Assembly: GCF_028826155.1 (NCBI RefSeq)
Contig: NZ_JAQGPN010000001.1
Location: forward strand, 1,679,501-1,743,500
Source of the DNA: Mesorhizobium shangrilense
Lineage (GTDB): Bacteria > Pseudomonadota > Alphaproteobacteria > Rhizobiales > Rhizobiaceae
DNA length: 64,000 nucleotides
Direction: 5' to 3'
In this document: one piece after another, positions 29,324-37,609 of the stretch
Numbering within the stretch: the first letter of the stretch is position 1
Layout: every line of letters starts with the position of its first letter
Made by a program: the position numbers and the translations under genes
The notes under the pieces: model-generated
What the model saw: only the letters and a program-made list of their open reading frames with translations
Databases searched by the model: none
Told to the model about the DNA's origin: nothing

Positions 29324-30645
29324 GTTCGGAGGCCATTACCCTCTTCATGTTCGGCACCATGATGGTGCTGCTCTTCACCGGGCAGCGCGTCTTCGGCGTC
29401 ATCGGTTTCGTCGGGTCGGCCGCGGCGCTCTGGCTGTGGGGCCAGGGGTCGTTCGAGATGCCGTTCAACGCCACCTTCCAGGTGCTGAACTGGTATCCGC
29501 TGATCACCGTGCCCTTCTTCATCTTCATGGGCTACATGCTGTCGGAATCCGGCATGGCCAGCAATCTCTACCGGCTCTTCCATGTCTGGTTCGGGCCGGT
29601 GCGCGGCGGGCTGGCGCTGGGGACGATCGGGCTCATGGTGCTGATTGCGGCGCTGAACGGCCTCTCGGTCGCCGGCATGGCGATCGGCGCGACCATCGCG
29701 CTGCCGCAGCTGTTGCGGCACGGCTACAACAAGATCATGGTCACCGGCGTCATACAGGCTGGCTCCTCGCTGGGCATCCTGATCCCGCCGAGCGTCGTCC
29801 TCGTGCTCTACGCGATGATCGCGCGCCAGCCGGTTCTGGACCTGTGGCTGGCCGGTATCGGACCCGGCCTGCTGATGGCGGCGATCTTCGCGGCCTATGT
29901 CTACCTCCGTTGCCTGTTCCAGCCGGAGATCGGCCCGGCGCTGCCGGCGGAGGAGCGCGCGCGGATCACCCGCGCGGAAAAGTTCGCTTTGCTCAGGGAG
30001 GGCATACTGCCGCTCGCCATCTTCTTCGTCATGATGAGCCTGTTCATGACGGGCGTGACGAGTCTGGTCGAAAGCTCGGTAGTCGGCGCAGTGCTTTCCA
30101 TGCTGGGCGCCTGGTGGGCCGGCAACCTGAACAGGAAAACCCTGGAGGTCGCGACGCGGAACACGCTCGGCATCAGCTGCATGTTCCTGTGGATCATCCT
30201 CGGCGCGCTCTGCTTCAGCTCGGTCTATGACGGTCTGGGGGCAGTGAAGGCGGTCAAGACGCTGCTGATCGACACCTGGGAATTCAGCCCGTGGGTCATC
30301 CTCTCCCTGATGCTGCTTTCCTTCATCATCATGGGCGCGTTCCTTGACGACACCGCGATGCTGGTCATCGTCGCTCCGCTCTACATACCGCTGGTCAGGA
30401 GCCTGGGTTTCGACCCGATCTGGTTCGGCGTCCTGTACACGATCACCTGCCAGATCGCCTACATCACGCCCCCCTTCGGCTACAACCTGTTCCTGATGCG
30501 CGCCATGGCGCCGCCCGAGATCACGCTGGTGGACATCTATCGCTCCATCGTGCCGTTTTTCTTCCTGATGGTGCTTTCGCTCATTATCATCATGATTTTC
30601 CCGCAGATCGCGCTGTGGCTGCCCAACCTAGTCACGGGACGATAG
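29320..30645 (+). CDS. TRAP transporter large permease (DctM type)
   Basis: 441 residues, start ATG at 29320 overlapping the DctQ stop (ATGA). About twelve helices; NGLSVAGMAIGATIALPQLL and VIQAGSSLGILIPPSVVLVL are the characteristic loops of the large subunit, as is AYITPPFGYNLFLMRAM near the C terminus. Inner-membrane secondary transporter. Substrates of this TRAP branch include organic acids and amine/amide-like compounds. Confidence 0.94.
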   Translation: MSSEAITLFMFGTMMVLLFTGQRVFGVIGFVGSAAALWLWGQGSFEMPFNATFQVLNWYPLITVPFFIFMGYMLSESGMASNLYRLFHVWFGPVRGGLALGTIGLMVLIAALNGLSVAGMAIGATIALPQLLRHGYNKIMVTGVIQAGSSLGILIPPSVVLVLYAMIARQPVLDLWLAGIGPGLLMAAIFAAYVYLRCLFQPEIGPALPAEERARITRAEKFALLREGILPLAIFFVMMSLFMTGVTSLVESSVVGAVLSMLGAWWAGNLNRKTLEVATRNTLGISCMFLWIILGALCFSSVYDGLGAVKAVKTLLIDTWEFSPWVILSLMLLSFIIMGAFLDDTAMLVIVAPLYIPLVRSLGFDPIWFGVLYTITCQIAYITPPFGYNLFLMRAMAPPEITLVDIYRSIVPFFFLMVLSLIIIMIFPQIALWLPNLVTGR

Positions 30646-30754
30646 GGGCGACGGATGGGGCGCCCGGGACCAAGACACAAAGAGGAAGGCCAACTTCCCG
30701 AAATCGAGTCCGCCCGGGCATGCGCGGACGAGTGGCGAAGAGGAGAACGGTACG

Positions 30755-31819
30755 ATGACTGACCACAGACGCATAAGCAAACGCGATTTCCTGCGGAAGG
30801 CGGGCCTGACCACGGCGGGCGCGGTGGGCGCGACGACGCTGGCGATGCCCTATGTGAAGGCGCAGGCCCCCATCAAGTGGCGTCTGCAGACCTATGCAGG
30901 CCCGGCGCTGGCCGAGCACGTGATCCAGAACTCGATCCAGTGGTTCAACAAGGCGGCCAACGGCGAGATGGAGATCGAGCTCTACACCGCCGACCAGCTC
31001 GTCCCGCACGGCGAACTGTTCCGCGCCGTCCAGTCGGGCACCATCGACGCCGCCCAGAGCGACGACGATTCGGCTGCCGCGCCGGTCGACGTCAAGGCGT
31101 TCGCCGCCTACTTCCCGCTGGCGGCGCGCTACTCGCTCGACGTGCCGGCGCTCTGGCACTGGCACGGGCTGAAGGAGGTTTGGGAAGAGGCCTATGCCGA
31201 GATCCCGGAAGTCACCTGGCTGTCGACCGGCTCCTGGGACCCCTGCAACTTCGGCACCACCAAGCCCATCAAGTCGCTGGCCGACCTGCAGGGCCTGCGC
31301 GTCTACACCTTCCCCACCGGCGGCCAGTTCCTGTCGAAGTTCGGCGTGGTGCCGGTGTCGCTGCCCTACGAGGACGTGCAGCCCGCCATGCAGACCGGCG
31401 AACTCGACGGCGTCTGCTGGTGCGGCATCACGGAGATGCACACCGTCGGCTGGGCCGACACTCTAAAATACTTCCTCACCAACCCGCTGTCGGGCGCGTG
31501 GGCAGGGTCGTATTTCGTCAACACCGAGAAGTGGAAGGCGGTGCCGGAGCACCTGCAGCAGCTGTTCCGCCTCGCCATCGACAGCTCCCACTACTACCGG
31601 CTGCACTGGTACTGGGCCGGCGAGGCCAACTACCGCAACACCGGCAAGCTCGAGCTGACGACCATCCCGGACGCGGAATGGGCGAAGGTCGAGGAGGAGG
31701 CGGTGAAGTTCTGGGGTGACGTCGCGCAGCAGAGCCCGCGCAGCGCCAAGGTGATCGAGATCATCCGGAACTACAACGACTCGATGAGAAAAGCGGGCCC
31801 GCCCTATCGCTACTCCTGA
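30755..31819 (+). CDS. TRAP transporter substrate-binding protein (DctP type)
   Basis: 354 residues with a Tat-like signal (RRISKRDFLRKAGL, KR rather than RR in the second pair) ending near VKAQA. IKWRLQTYAGPALAEHVIQN starts the mature fold; LRVYTFPTGGQFLSKFGVVP and GELDGVCWCGITEMHTVGWA lie around the substrate cleft. Periplasmic. The cluster of Trp/Cys/His at the cleft is typical of the TAXI/DctP branch handling alpha-keto or amine ligands; the ligand here is not known. A perfect hairpin follows the gene. Confidence 0.93.
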   Translation: MTDHRRISKRDFLRKAGLTTAGAVGATTLAMPYVKAQAPIKWRLQTYAGPALAEHVIQNSIQWFNKAANGEMEIELYTADQLVPHGELFRAVQSGTIDAAQSDDDSAAAPVDVKAFAAYFPLAARYSLDVPALWHWHGLKEVWEEAYAEIPEVTWLSTGSWDPCNFGTTKPIKSLADLQGLRVYTFPTGGQFLSKFGVVPVSLPYEDVQPAMQTGELDGVCWCGITEMHTVGWADTLKYFLTNPLSGAWAGSYFVNTEKWKAVPEHLQQLFRLAIDSSHYYRLHWYWAGEANYRNTGKLELTTIPDAEWAKVEEEAVKFWGDVAQQSPRSAKVIEIIRNYNDSMRKAGPPYRYS

Positions 31820-31844
31820 TAGCGGCCGGCAACGGGACCAACGC

Positions 31845-31869
31845 GCCCGGCCGCATGGTGCGGCCGGGC
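31845..31869 (+). other. Perfect hairpin after TRAP binding-protein gene
   Basis: An 11-bp perfect stem GCCCGGCCGCA / TGCGGCCGGGC with loop TGG lies between the binding-protein gene and the glutamine-synthetase-like gene. There is no T-run. Such intercistronic hairpins commonly protect the upstream message, giving more binding protein than downstream enzymes. Confidence 0.6.
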
Positions 31870-31909
31870 CGATCTTCAAACATGCCGCGAGAGGCGGCGG
31901 AGTTCGAGA

Positions 31910-33277
31910 ATGGCCGGAAACCTTACATTCGATCAGTTGAAGAAGGCGGTCTCCGCAGGCGAGATCGACACTGTCCTGGCCTGCGCGGTCGACATGCAGG
32001 GACGGCTGATCGGCAAGCGTTTCCTGGCCAGGTACTTCGTCGAGTCGGCCTATGACGAAACCCATGGCTGCAACTATCTGCTCGCCGACGACATCGATAT
32101 GGAGCCCGTTCCGGGCTACAAGGCGGCGAGCTGGGACAAGGGCTACGGCGACTTCGTCGTGAAGCCCGACCTCGGTACCCTGCGGCGCATTCCGTGGCTG
32201 GAAAAGACCGCCCTCGTGCTGAGCGATCTGCAGGACCACCATCACCAGGACCTGCCCCACTCACCGCGCGGCATTCTCAAGAAGCAGGTCAAGCGGCTGC
32301 AGCAGCGCGGCTATCTCGCCTATTTCGCCTCGGAGCTGGAGTTCTACCTGTTCTCCGAGACCTATGACTCGGCGCGCGAAAAACACTGGCACAACCTGAA
32401 GACCGCTTCGCCCTATATCGGCGACTATCTGATCGGCATCACGACCAAGGAAGAGGACGTGATGCGGCGGCTGCGCAACGAGATGGACGCGGCCGGCATC
32501 CCGATCGAGAACTCCAAGGGCGAGTGGGGCCCGGGCCAAGAGGAGATCAACGTCCGCTATGCGGAAGTGCTCGAGATGGCCGACCGCCACGTGATCCTGA
32601 AGAACGGGGCCAAGGAGATCGCCGATCAGATGGGCAAGGCGATCTCTTTCATGGCCAAGTACAATTACGGCCTCGCCGGCAATTCGAGCCACATCCACAA
32701 CTCGCTGTGGAGCGGCGACGGCAAGACGCCGCTCTTCTACGACAAGAAGGCCGACTGGACGCTGTCGACGCTCGGCCGCCAATGGGCTGCGGGCCAGCTG
32801 AAATACGCCAAGGAATTCACCTGGTTCCTGGCCCCCTATATCAACTCCTACAAGCGCTTCCAGGCGGGCACGTTTGCGCCGACCAAGATCATGTGGAGCG
32901 AGGACAACCGCACCGCCGGCTTCAGGCTCTGCGGCGAGGGCACCAAGGGCATCCGCATGGAATGCCGCATCGGCGGCGCCGATCTAAACCCCTACCTCGC
33001 CTTCGCGGCCCTGATCGCGGCGGGGCTGGCGGGCATCGACGAGAAGCTCGAGCTGCAGAAGCCATTCGTCGGCGACGCCTACCAGGCGGACAAGCTGCCG
33101 GAAATCCCCAAGACGCTGCGCGAGGCGACGGAGACCATGGCCAAGTCGAAGATGCTCAAGGCGGCCTTCGGCGAGGACGTGATCGAGCACTACGTCCACA
33201 ATGCACGTTGGGAACAGCTCGAATACGACCGTCGTATTACGGATTGGGAACTGCACAGAGGGTTTGAAAGGTATTGA
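31910..33277 (+). CDS. Glutamine synthetase family protein (gamma-glutamylamine ligase-like)
   Basis: 455 residues. ELEFYLFSETYD (metal site), YGLAGNSSHIHNSLWSGDG (the conserved His loop), APTKIMWSEDNRTAGFRLCG and ECRIGGADLNPYLAF match the catalytic beta-grasp/GS domains. It is shorter and more divergent than housekeeping GlnA and lacks the adenylylation-loop tyrosine context, placing it with PuuA-type gamma-glutamyl ligases that couple glutamate to amines using ATP. Situated with a TRAP transporter, two dehydrogenases and an amidohydrolase, it suggests a gamma-glutamylated catabolic intermediate. Confidence 0.87.
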   Translation: MAGNLTFDQLKKAVSAGEIDTVLACAVDMQGRLIGKRFLARYFVESAYDETHGCNYLLADDIDMEPVPGYKAASWDKGYGDFVVKPDLGTLRRIPWLEKTALVLSDLQDHHHQDLPHSPRGILKKQVKRLQQRGYLAYFASELEFYLFSETYDSAREKHWHNLKTASPYIGDYLIGITTKEEDVMRRLRNEMDAAGIPIENSKGEWGPGQEEINVRYAEVLEMADRHVILKNGAKEIADQMGKAISFMAKYNYGLAGNSSHIHNSLWSGDGKTPLFYDKKADWTLSTLGRQWAAGQLKYAKEFTWFLAPYINSYKRFQAGTFAPTKIMWSEDNRTAGFRLCGEGTKGIRMECRIGGADLNPYLAFAALIAAGLAGIDEKLELQKPFVGDAYQADKLPEIPKTLREATETMAKSKMLKAAFGEDVIEHYVHNARWEQLEYDRRITDWELHRGFERY

Positions 33278-33326
33278 CAGTGTAGCGCTTTATGCAATGT
33301 TGTGATTGTGAATATCGCAACATTGC
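33274..33326 (+). promoter_or_regulatory. Promoter and operator of the XRE/PIN module
   Basis: TTGACA (33274-33279) overlaps the stop codon of the preceding gene. Behind it are perfect 9-bp inverted arms GCAATGTTG (33294-33302) and CAACATTGC (33318-33326) separated by 15 bases, ending 10 bases before the antitoxin ATG. This is the expected position of an autoregulatory toxin-antitoxin operator. No clear -10 box could be assigned. Confidence 0.7.
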
Positions 33327-33336
33327 GGGAGGCGAT

Positions 33337-33828
33337 ATGGCTAAGATTAGAGCGCAAGTGGACAAGGGCTGGTTCGCGGATCGGATAGGGGATCTGGGTA
33401 TTTCGCACGCCGAGTTCGGGAGGCGTATTGGCTTGGACAGATCCGCTTTGTCGCGAACGCTGAGCGGTGAACGAAACGCGAAGGCATCCGAAGCGCACAG
33501 GATGGCGGAAGTTCTTGGCAGGCCTGAGCATGAAGTGCTGAAACATCTGAATGTGCGGAATGCCGCTAAGGAGGTTGGCAAAACCGCCAATGTCGCGGTT
33601 TCCGATGACGCTACGGAGCGGCTCGTTGGTGCAGTTTTCGGTTTCAGCGAGGGGCAGGCGAGGTACGGTGGCAAACGCGCCGTGAGCAACGACAGCGAAG
33701 ACTACATCGTGCCGCCTCGCGGAGCCGATCCACTATTCGGATGCATGGCCGGGACCCTGACCTTGCTTCCCGACGTCGACTACGCCGCACCTGCAGATCC
33801 CGATTGGGGCAAGGTGTATGACGATTGA
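33337..33828 (+). CDS. XRE-family antitoxin
   Basis: 163 residues from MAKIRAQVDKGWFADRIG, with GGGAGG just upstream; an in-frame start 15 codons higher would lie inside the operator. Helix-turn-helix: SHAEFGRRIGLDRSALSRTL, SGERNAKASEAHRMAEVL. The C-terminal half (SEDYIVPPRGADPLFGCMAG) probably covers the toxin. It overlaps the PIN toxin gene by 11 bases. Base composition is visibly less GC-rich than its neighbours, which suggests recent acquisition. Pairing of an XRE antitoxin with a PIN toxin is less common than VapB-type partners. Confidence 0.8.
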   Translation: MAKIRAQVDKGWFADRIGDLGISHAEFGRRIGLDRSALSRTLSGERNAKASEAHRMAEVLGRPEHEVLKHLNVRNAAKEVGKTANVAVSDDATERLVGAVFGFSEGQARYGGKRAVSNDSEDYIVPPRGADPLFGCMAGTLTLLPDVDYAAPADPDWGKVYDD

Positions 33829-34237
33829 TGGATTGTTGCTGGATACGTGTTTTATGCTCTGGCTGTCGAGCGAACAGCCTGTCGCAAGAGCAGCGGTCGA
33901 AGAAGTGACACGAGTGCGAAAGGCTGGGGGACCCATTGCTGTTTCGGCCATGTCCGCGTGGGAGATCGGGATGCTTGTGTCTAAAGGGCGGCTTCCGTAC
34001 ATCAAGTCGCCGCTCGCGTGGTTTGAACGTTTCGTGGAAACCGGCGCTCTGAGCGTTGAGGGCGTGAGCACCGAGCTTCTGGTCGAATCATCATTTCTGC
34101 CAAGGCTCGTACACAATGATCCGACAGACCGGATTATCATTGCCACAGCGCGATCGAAGAATTTGGCCATCGTCACCCGCGATCGTGCCATCCTTGCTTA
34201 CGGTGCCGCTGGTTTCGTAAAAATCGTTCCCTGTTGA
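33818..34237 (+). CDS. PIN-domain toxin (VapC-like)
   Basis: 139 residues. The acidic catalytic set of the PIN ribonuclease fold is present: Asp9 (LLLDTCF), Glu49 (SAMSAWEIGML) and Asp101/Asp104 (HNDPTDRIIIATA). VapC toxins cut tRNA or rRNA when freed from their antitoxin. The gene starts inside the antitoxin gene, so the two are co-translated. It ends 15 bases before the aldehyde dehydrogenase start. All key residues are intact, so the toxin is probably functional. Confidence 0.88.
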   Translation: MTIDGLLLDTCFMLWLSSEQPVARAAVEEVTRVRKAGGPIAVSAMSAWEIGMLVSKGRLPYIKSPLAWFERFVETGALSVEGVSTELLVESSFLPRLVHNDPTDRIIIATARSKNLAIVTRDRAILAYGAAGFVKIVPC

Positions 34238-34252
34238 CTTGGAGTCATCATC

Positions 34253-35638
34253 TTGGACACCATCAAGCTCAAATCCCCCATCGACGGCTCGATCTACGTC
34301 GAGCGTCCGGTCGCTTCCGACCAGGCCATCAGCGCTGCCGTCGAGCGCGCCAGGGCCGCGCAGATGGATTGGGCGCGCACGACTATCGCCGAGCGCTGCA
34401 AATACATGCTGGCGTTCCTCGAGGCCCTTGTCGGCATGAACGACGAGATCGTGCCGGAGCTCGCCTGGCAGATGGGCCGGCCGACCCGCTATGGCGGCGA
34501 GATGGGCGGCGTCAAGGAACGCACTCAGTACATGGTCGAGATCGCGGAGCAGGCTCTGAAGCCGGTGATGGCCTCCAATCCCAAGGAGGGCTTCCGCCGC
34601 TATGTGAAGAAGGATGCGCTTGGCGTCGTCATGGTGATCGCGCCGTGGAACTATCCTTACCTTACGGCGGTCAACACCATCGTGCCGGCGCTGATCGCCG
34701 GCAATACCGTGATCCTGAAGCATGCGGCGCAGACGCTGCTGGTCGGCGAGCGCTTTGCCAAGGCTTTCGAGAAGGCCGGCCTGCCGAAGCATGTCTTCCA
34801 GAACATCGTCCTGAATCACGCGCAGACGGAAAAACTGCTCGGCTCGGGCAAGATCGATCACGTCAACTTCACCGGCTCGGTCGCGGGGGGGCGCGCCATC
34901 GAGAAGGCGGCGGCCGGCACCTTCATGACGCTGGGCCTCGAACTCGGCGGCAAGGACCCGGCGTATGTGCTGCCCGACGCCAAGATGGACCACGCCATCG
35001 TCAACCTGGTCGAGGGCGCATTCTACAATTCCGGCCAGTGCTGCTGCGGAATCGAGCGCGTCTATGTGCACGAGAAGGTCTATGACGAGTTCGTCGAGGG
35101 TTTTGTCGCCGAGACGAAGAACTACGTCGTCGGCAATCCGCTCGACCAGGCGACGACCATGGGACCGATGGCGCAGGCGCGTTTTGCAGATTTCATCCGC
35201 GAGCAGAAGGCTGAGGCGCTGCGCAAGGGCGCCGTCGCCCACATGAACACGAAGGCGGAAGGGGATCGCGCCGGTTCGCCCTATCTGCCGGCGGAGGTGC
35301 TGACCAATGTCGACCACCAGATGAGCGTCATGCGCGAGGAGAGTTTCGGGCCGATCGTCGGCATCATGAAGGTACGCAACGACGAGGAGGCGATCGCGCT
35401 GATGAACGACAGCCCCTATGGTCTCACCGCCTCGATCTGGACGCGCGACACCGGCCATGCCGCCGCCATCGGCGACCGCGTCGAGACGGGGACGGTGTTC
35501 ATGAACCGCTGCGACTACCTCGACCCGGCTCTCGTGTGGACCGGCGTCAAGGACACAGGCAAGGGGGCGGCGCTTTCGGCCATCGGGTACGACAACCTGA
35601 CCCGACCGAAGAGCTATCACCTGCGCGAGGCCATCTGA
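34253..35638 (+). CDS. Aldehyde dehydrogenase
   Basis: 461 residues starting with TTG (DTIKLKSPIDGSIYVERP); GGAG lies 8 bases upstream inside the intergenic gap left by the toxin gene. Catalytic Cys in FYNSGQCCCGIERVYV, general-base Glu in TLGLELGGKDPAYVL, and APWNYPYLTAVNTI for NAD binding. Oxidises an aldehyde to the acid in the cytosol. In this locus it likely follows the iron alcohol dehydrogenase or an amine-derived aldehyde. The TTG start may be a consequence of the toxin-antitoxin insertion at this junction. Confidence 0.92.
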   Translation: MDTIKLKSPIDGSIYVERPVASDQAISAAVERARAAQMDWARTTIAERCKYMLAFLEALVGMNDEIVPELAWQMGRPTRYGGEMGGVKERTQYMVEIAEQALKPVMASNPKEGFRRYVKKDALGVVMVIAPWNYPYLTAVNTIVPALIAGNTVILKHAAQTLLVGERFAKAFEKAGLPKHVFQNIVLNHAQTEKLLGSGKIDHVNFTGSVAGGRAIEKAAAGTFMTLGLELGGKDPAYVLPDAKMDHAIVNLVEGAFYNSGQCCCGIERVYVHEKVYDEFVEGFVAETKNYVVGNPLDQATTMGPMAQARFADFIREQKAEALRKGAVAHMNTKAEGDRAGSPYLPAEVLTNVDHQMSVMREESFGPIVGIMKVRNDEEAIALMNDSPYGLTASIWTRDTGHAAAIGDRVETGTVFMNRCDYLDPALVWTGVKDTGKGAALSAIGYDNLTRPKSYHLREAI

Positions 35639-35664
35639 GCGCAATTCACCGGGGAGGGGAAAAA

Positions 35665-36153
35665 ATGATAGATGCGAGGGCGTATGATCTTCCGGCGCGG
35701 GAGGGGCCGGAGGGCATCGGGGGATGGCTCGTCCTGCCCATCATCGGGCTGATACTCACCCCCATCCAGGGTGTGGTCCAGATCGGCCAGTACATGGGGC
35801 TGATGCAGAGCTTTGAGTTTCTCACCGGTCCCCAGGCAACGCTCCTGGTCCTCGAGATCATCGCCAACGTGGCAATCGCCATCGTGCTGCCGGCGTACCT
35901 CCTGCGTCTCCTCTTCAGCAGGAAGAGGGAGTTTCCACGCACTTACGTCGTGTGGGCAGGCATTAACCTGGCCTTCCTCATCGCCGATCTTATGGCGGCC
36001 AAGATCCTGTTCGGCCAGGCGATGGCCGCGGCGAGGATGACGCCCATCGAGAGCGAGACGACGCAGACCTTTCTGCGCGCGATCGCCATGATGGCGATCT
36101 GGGTTCCCTACATGCTCAATTCGCGCAGGGTCCGAAACACCTTTGTCCATTAG
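35665..36153 (+). CDS. DUF2569 family membrane protein
   Basis: 162 residues, start ATG ATA GAT with GGGGAGGGG upstream. Four hydrophobic helices: VLPIIGLILTPIQGVVQI, LLVLEIIANVAIAIVLPAYL, AGINLAFLIADLMA and AIAMMAIWVPYML, in the GGWLxLPxxGLxxxP arrangement of DUF2569 inner-membrane proteins. Function unknown for the family. It sits between aldehyde and alcohol dehydrogenase genes and is probably co-transcribed. Confidence 0.75.
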   Translation: MIDARAYDLPAREGPEGIGGWLVLPIIGLILTPIQGVVQIGQYMGLMQSFEFLTGPQATLLVLEIIANVAIAIVLPAYLLRLLFSRKREFPRTYVVWAGINLAFLIADLMAAKILFGQAMAAARMTPIESETTQTFLRAIAMMAIWVPYMLNSRRVRNTFVH

Positions 36154-36191
36154 CCGGCGGCCGGCATAGCGTTGCAGTCAGAGAACGGAAA

Positions 36192-37364
36192 ATGTCCAAA
36201 CTCGTTTCAAAATGGAACTACCCGACCACGGTTCGTTTCGGCGCCGGACGCGTCTCGGAACTGCCGGATGCGCTGTCGGCCACCGGCATCAAGCGGCCGC
36301 TTTTCGTCACTGATCCGGGGCTGGCGAAGCTTCCCGTCGTTGCGCAGACCTTGAGGATCCTTGCCGACGCGAAGGTTCCGCACGCTGTCTTCTCAGACGT
36401 CAAGCCGAACCCCATCGAGTCCAACCTGACTGCCGGCATTGCCGCATTCAAGAAGGGCAAGCATGACGGCGTGATCGCCTTCGGCGGCGGCTCGGCGCTC
36501 GATCTCGGCAAGCTGATCGCCTTCCAGGCAGGGCAGGCGCGACCCGTCTGGGATTTCGAAGACATCGGCGACTGGTGGACACGCGCGGATTCCGGCGCCA
36601 TCGCCCCGATCATTGCGGTTCCCACCACGGCAGGCACAGGCTCGGAGGTCGGGCGCGCGGGCGTGATCACCCATGAGGCGACGCACACCAAGAAGGTCAT
36701 CTTCCACCCGAAGATGCTGCCGGCGATCGTCATTGCAGACGCCGAACTCACCGCCGGCATGCCGTCCTTCATCACCGCCGGAACCGGCATGGATGCGCTC
36801 GCGCACTGTCTCGAAGCGTATTGCGCGCCGGGCTACCACCCTATGGCCGACGGCATCGCGGTGGAGGGCATCCGGCTGGTGTTCGAGAACCTGCCGAAAG
36901 CGTTCGCCAACGGCAACGACCTGACCGCACGCGCGCACATGATGTCGGCCGCCGCGATGGGAGCCACTGCCTTCCAGAAGGGCCTCGGCGCCATCCACTC
37001 GCTGTCGCACCCAATCGGCGCGCTCTACGACACCCATCACGGCATGACCAATGCCGTGTTCATGCCCTACGTGCTGGCCTTCAACCGGCCGGCTATCGAG
37101 GAGCGCATCGGCCGGCTCTCCAGCTACCTGGGCATCAAGGGCGGCTTCGACGGCTTCACCACGGCGGTGCTGAAGCTGCGCAAGGACCTGAAGGTCCCGC
37201 ACGCGCTGCCCGGTCTCATCAAGGGGCTCGAAATGGACAAGAAGCGCAAGATGCTCATCGCCGACATGGCGGTCGTCGACCCGACGGCTGGGGGCAACCC
37301 GGTGAAGCTGACCAAGAAGGCGGCGCTGCAGCTGCTCGACAATGCGCTCACGGGAACGCTCTGA
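36192..37364 (+). CDS. Iron-containing alcohol dehydrogenase
   Basis: 390 residues of the group III Fe-ADH family. FGAGRVSELPDAL starts the fold; GGGSALDLGKLIAF binds NAD; metal ligands lie in TGMDALAHCLEAYCAPGYHP and SHPIGALYDTHHGMTNAV. Oxidises an alcohol to the aldehyde used by the adjacent aldehyde dehydrogenase, or the reverse. Last recognisable enzyme gene of the TRAP/GS locus. The ABC genes that follow are 245 bases further on. Confidence 0.93.
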   Translation: MSKLVSKWNYPTTVRFGAGRVSELPDALSATGIKRPLFVTDPGLAKLPVVAQTLRILADAKVPHAVFSDVKPNPIESNLTAGIAAFKKGKHDGVIAFGGGSALDLGKLIAFQAGQARPVWDFEDIGDWWTRADSGAIAPIIAVPTTAGTGSEVGRAGVITHEATHTKKVIFHPKMLPAIVIADAELTAGMPSFITAGTGMDALAHCLEAYCAPGYHPMADGIAVEGIRLVFENLPKAFANGNDLTARAHMMSAAAMGATAFQKGLGAIHSLSHPIGALYDTHHGMTNAVFMPYVLAFNRPAIEERIGRLSSYLGIKGGFDGFTTAVLKLRKDLKVPHALPGLIKGLEMDKKRKMLIADMAVVDPTAGGNPVKLTKKAALQLLDNALTGTL

Positions 37365-37568
37365 ACGACGGCGCAAAGCCGGGGAGGACGTCAGGATAGG
37401 AGGAGAGGGAGGGCCCGCACCTTGCAGGGGCTCAAACAACGCAAGCAGAATCTTAGCCGGACAAGGAACTGGCCAATTGCGGGGGGCCAACAAACGTAGT
37501 TAACTTTTTCCGCTTGGGGCACGCGTGGCCCCGCGGAGGTTCATCGGACTGTCATGTGACATCGCTAC

Positions 37569-37583
37569 CGCACCGAAGGTGCG
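37569..37583. other. Short hairpin before ABC binding-protein gene
   Basis: CGCACC-GAA-GGTGCG, a perfect 6-bp stem 26 bases before the ATG of the binding-protein gene, in the 245-base gap 37365-37609. The gap otherwise holds no gene I can support. TATAAC at 37592 is too close to the start to be a convincing promoter. Confidence 0.35.
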
Positions 37584-37609
37584 TTTAGCGCCTATAACGG
37601 AGAGATCAT

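Noticed and set aside
37365..37609. Riboswitch or small RNA before the PotD-like gene
   Set aside because: Only a 15-base hairpin can be seen; no conserved aptamer pattern was recognised.
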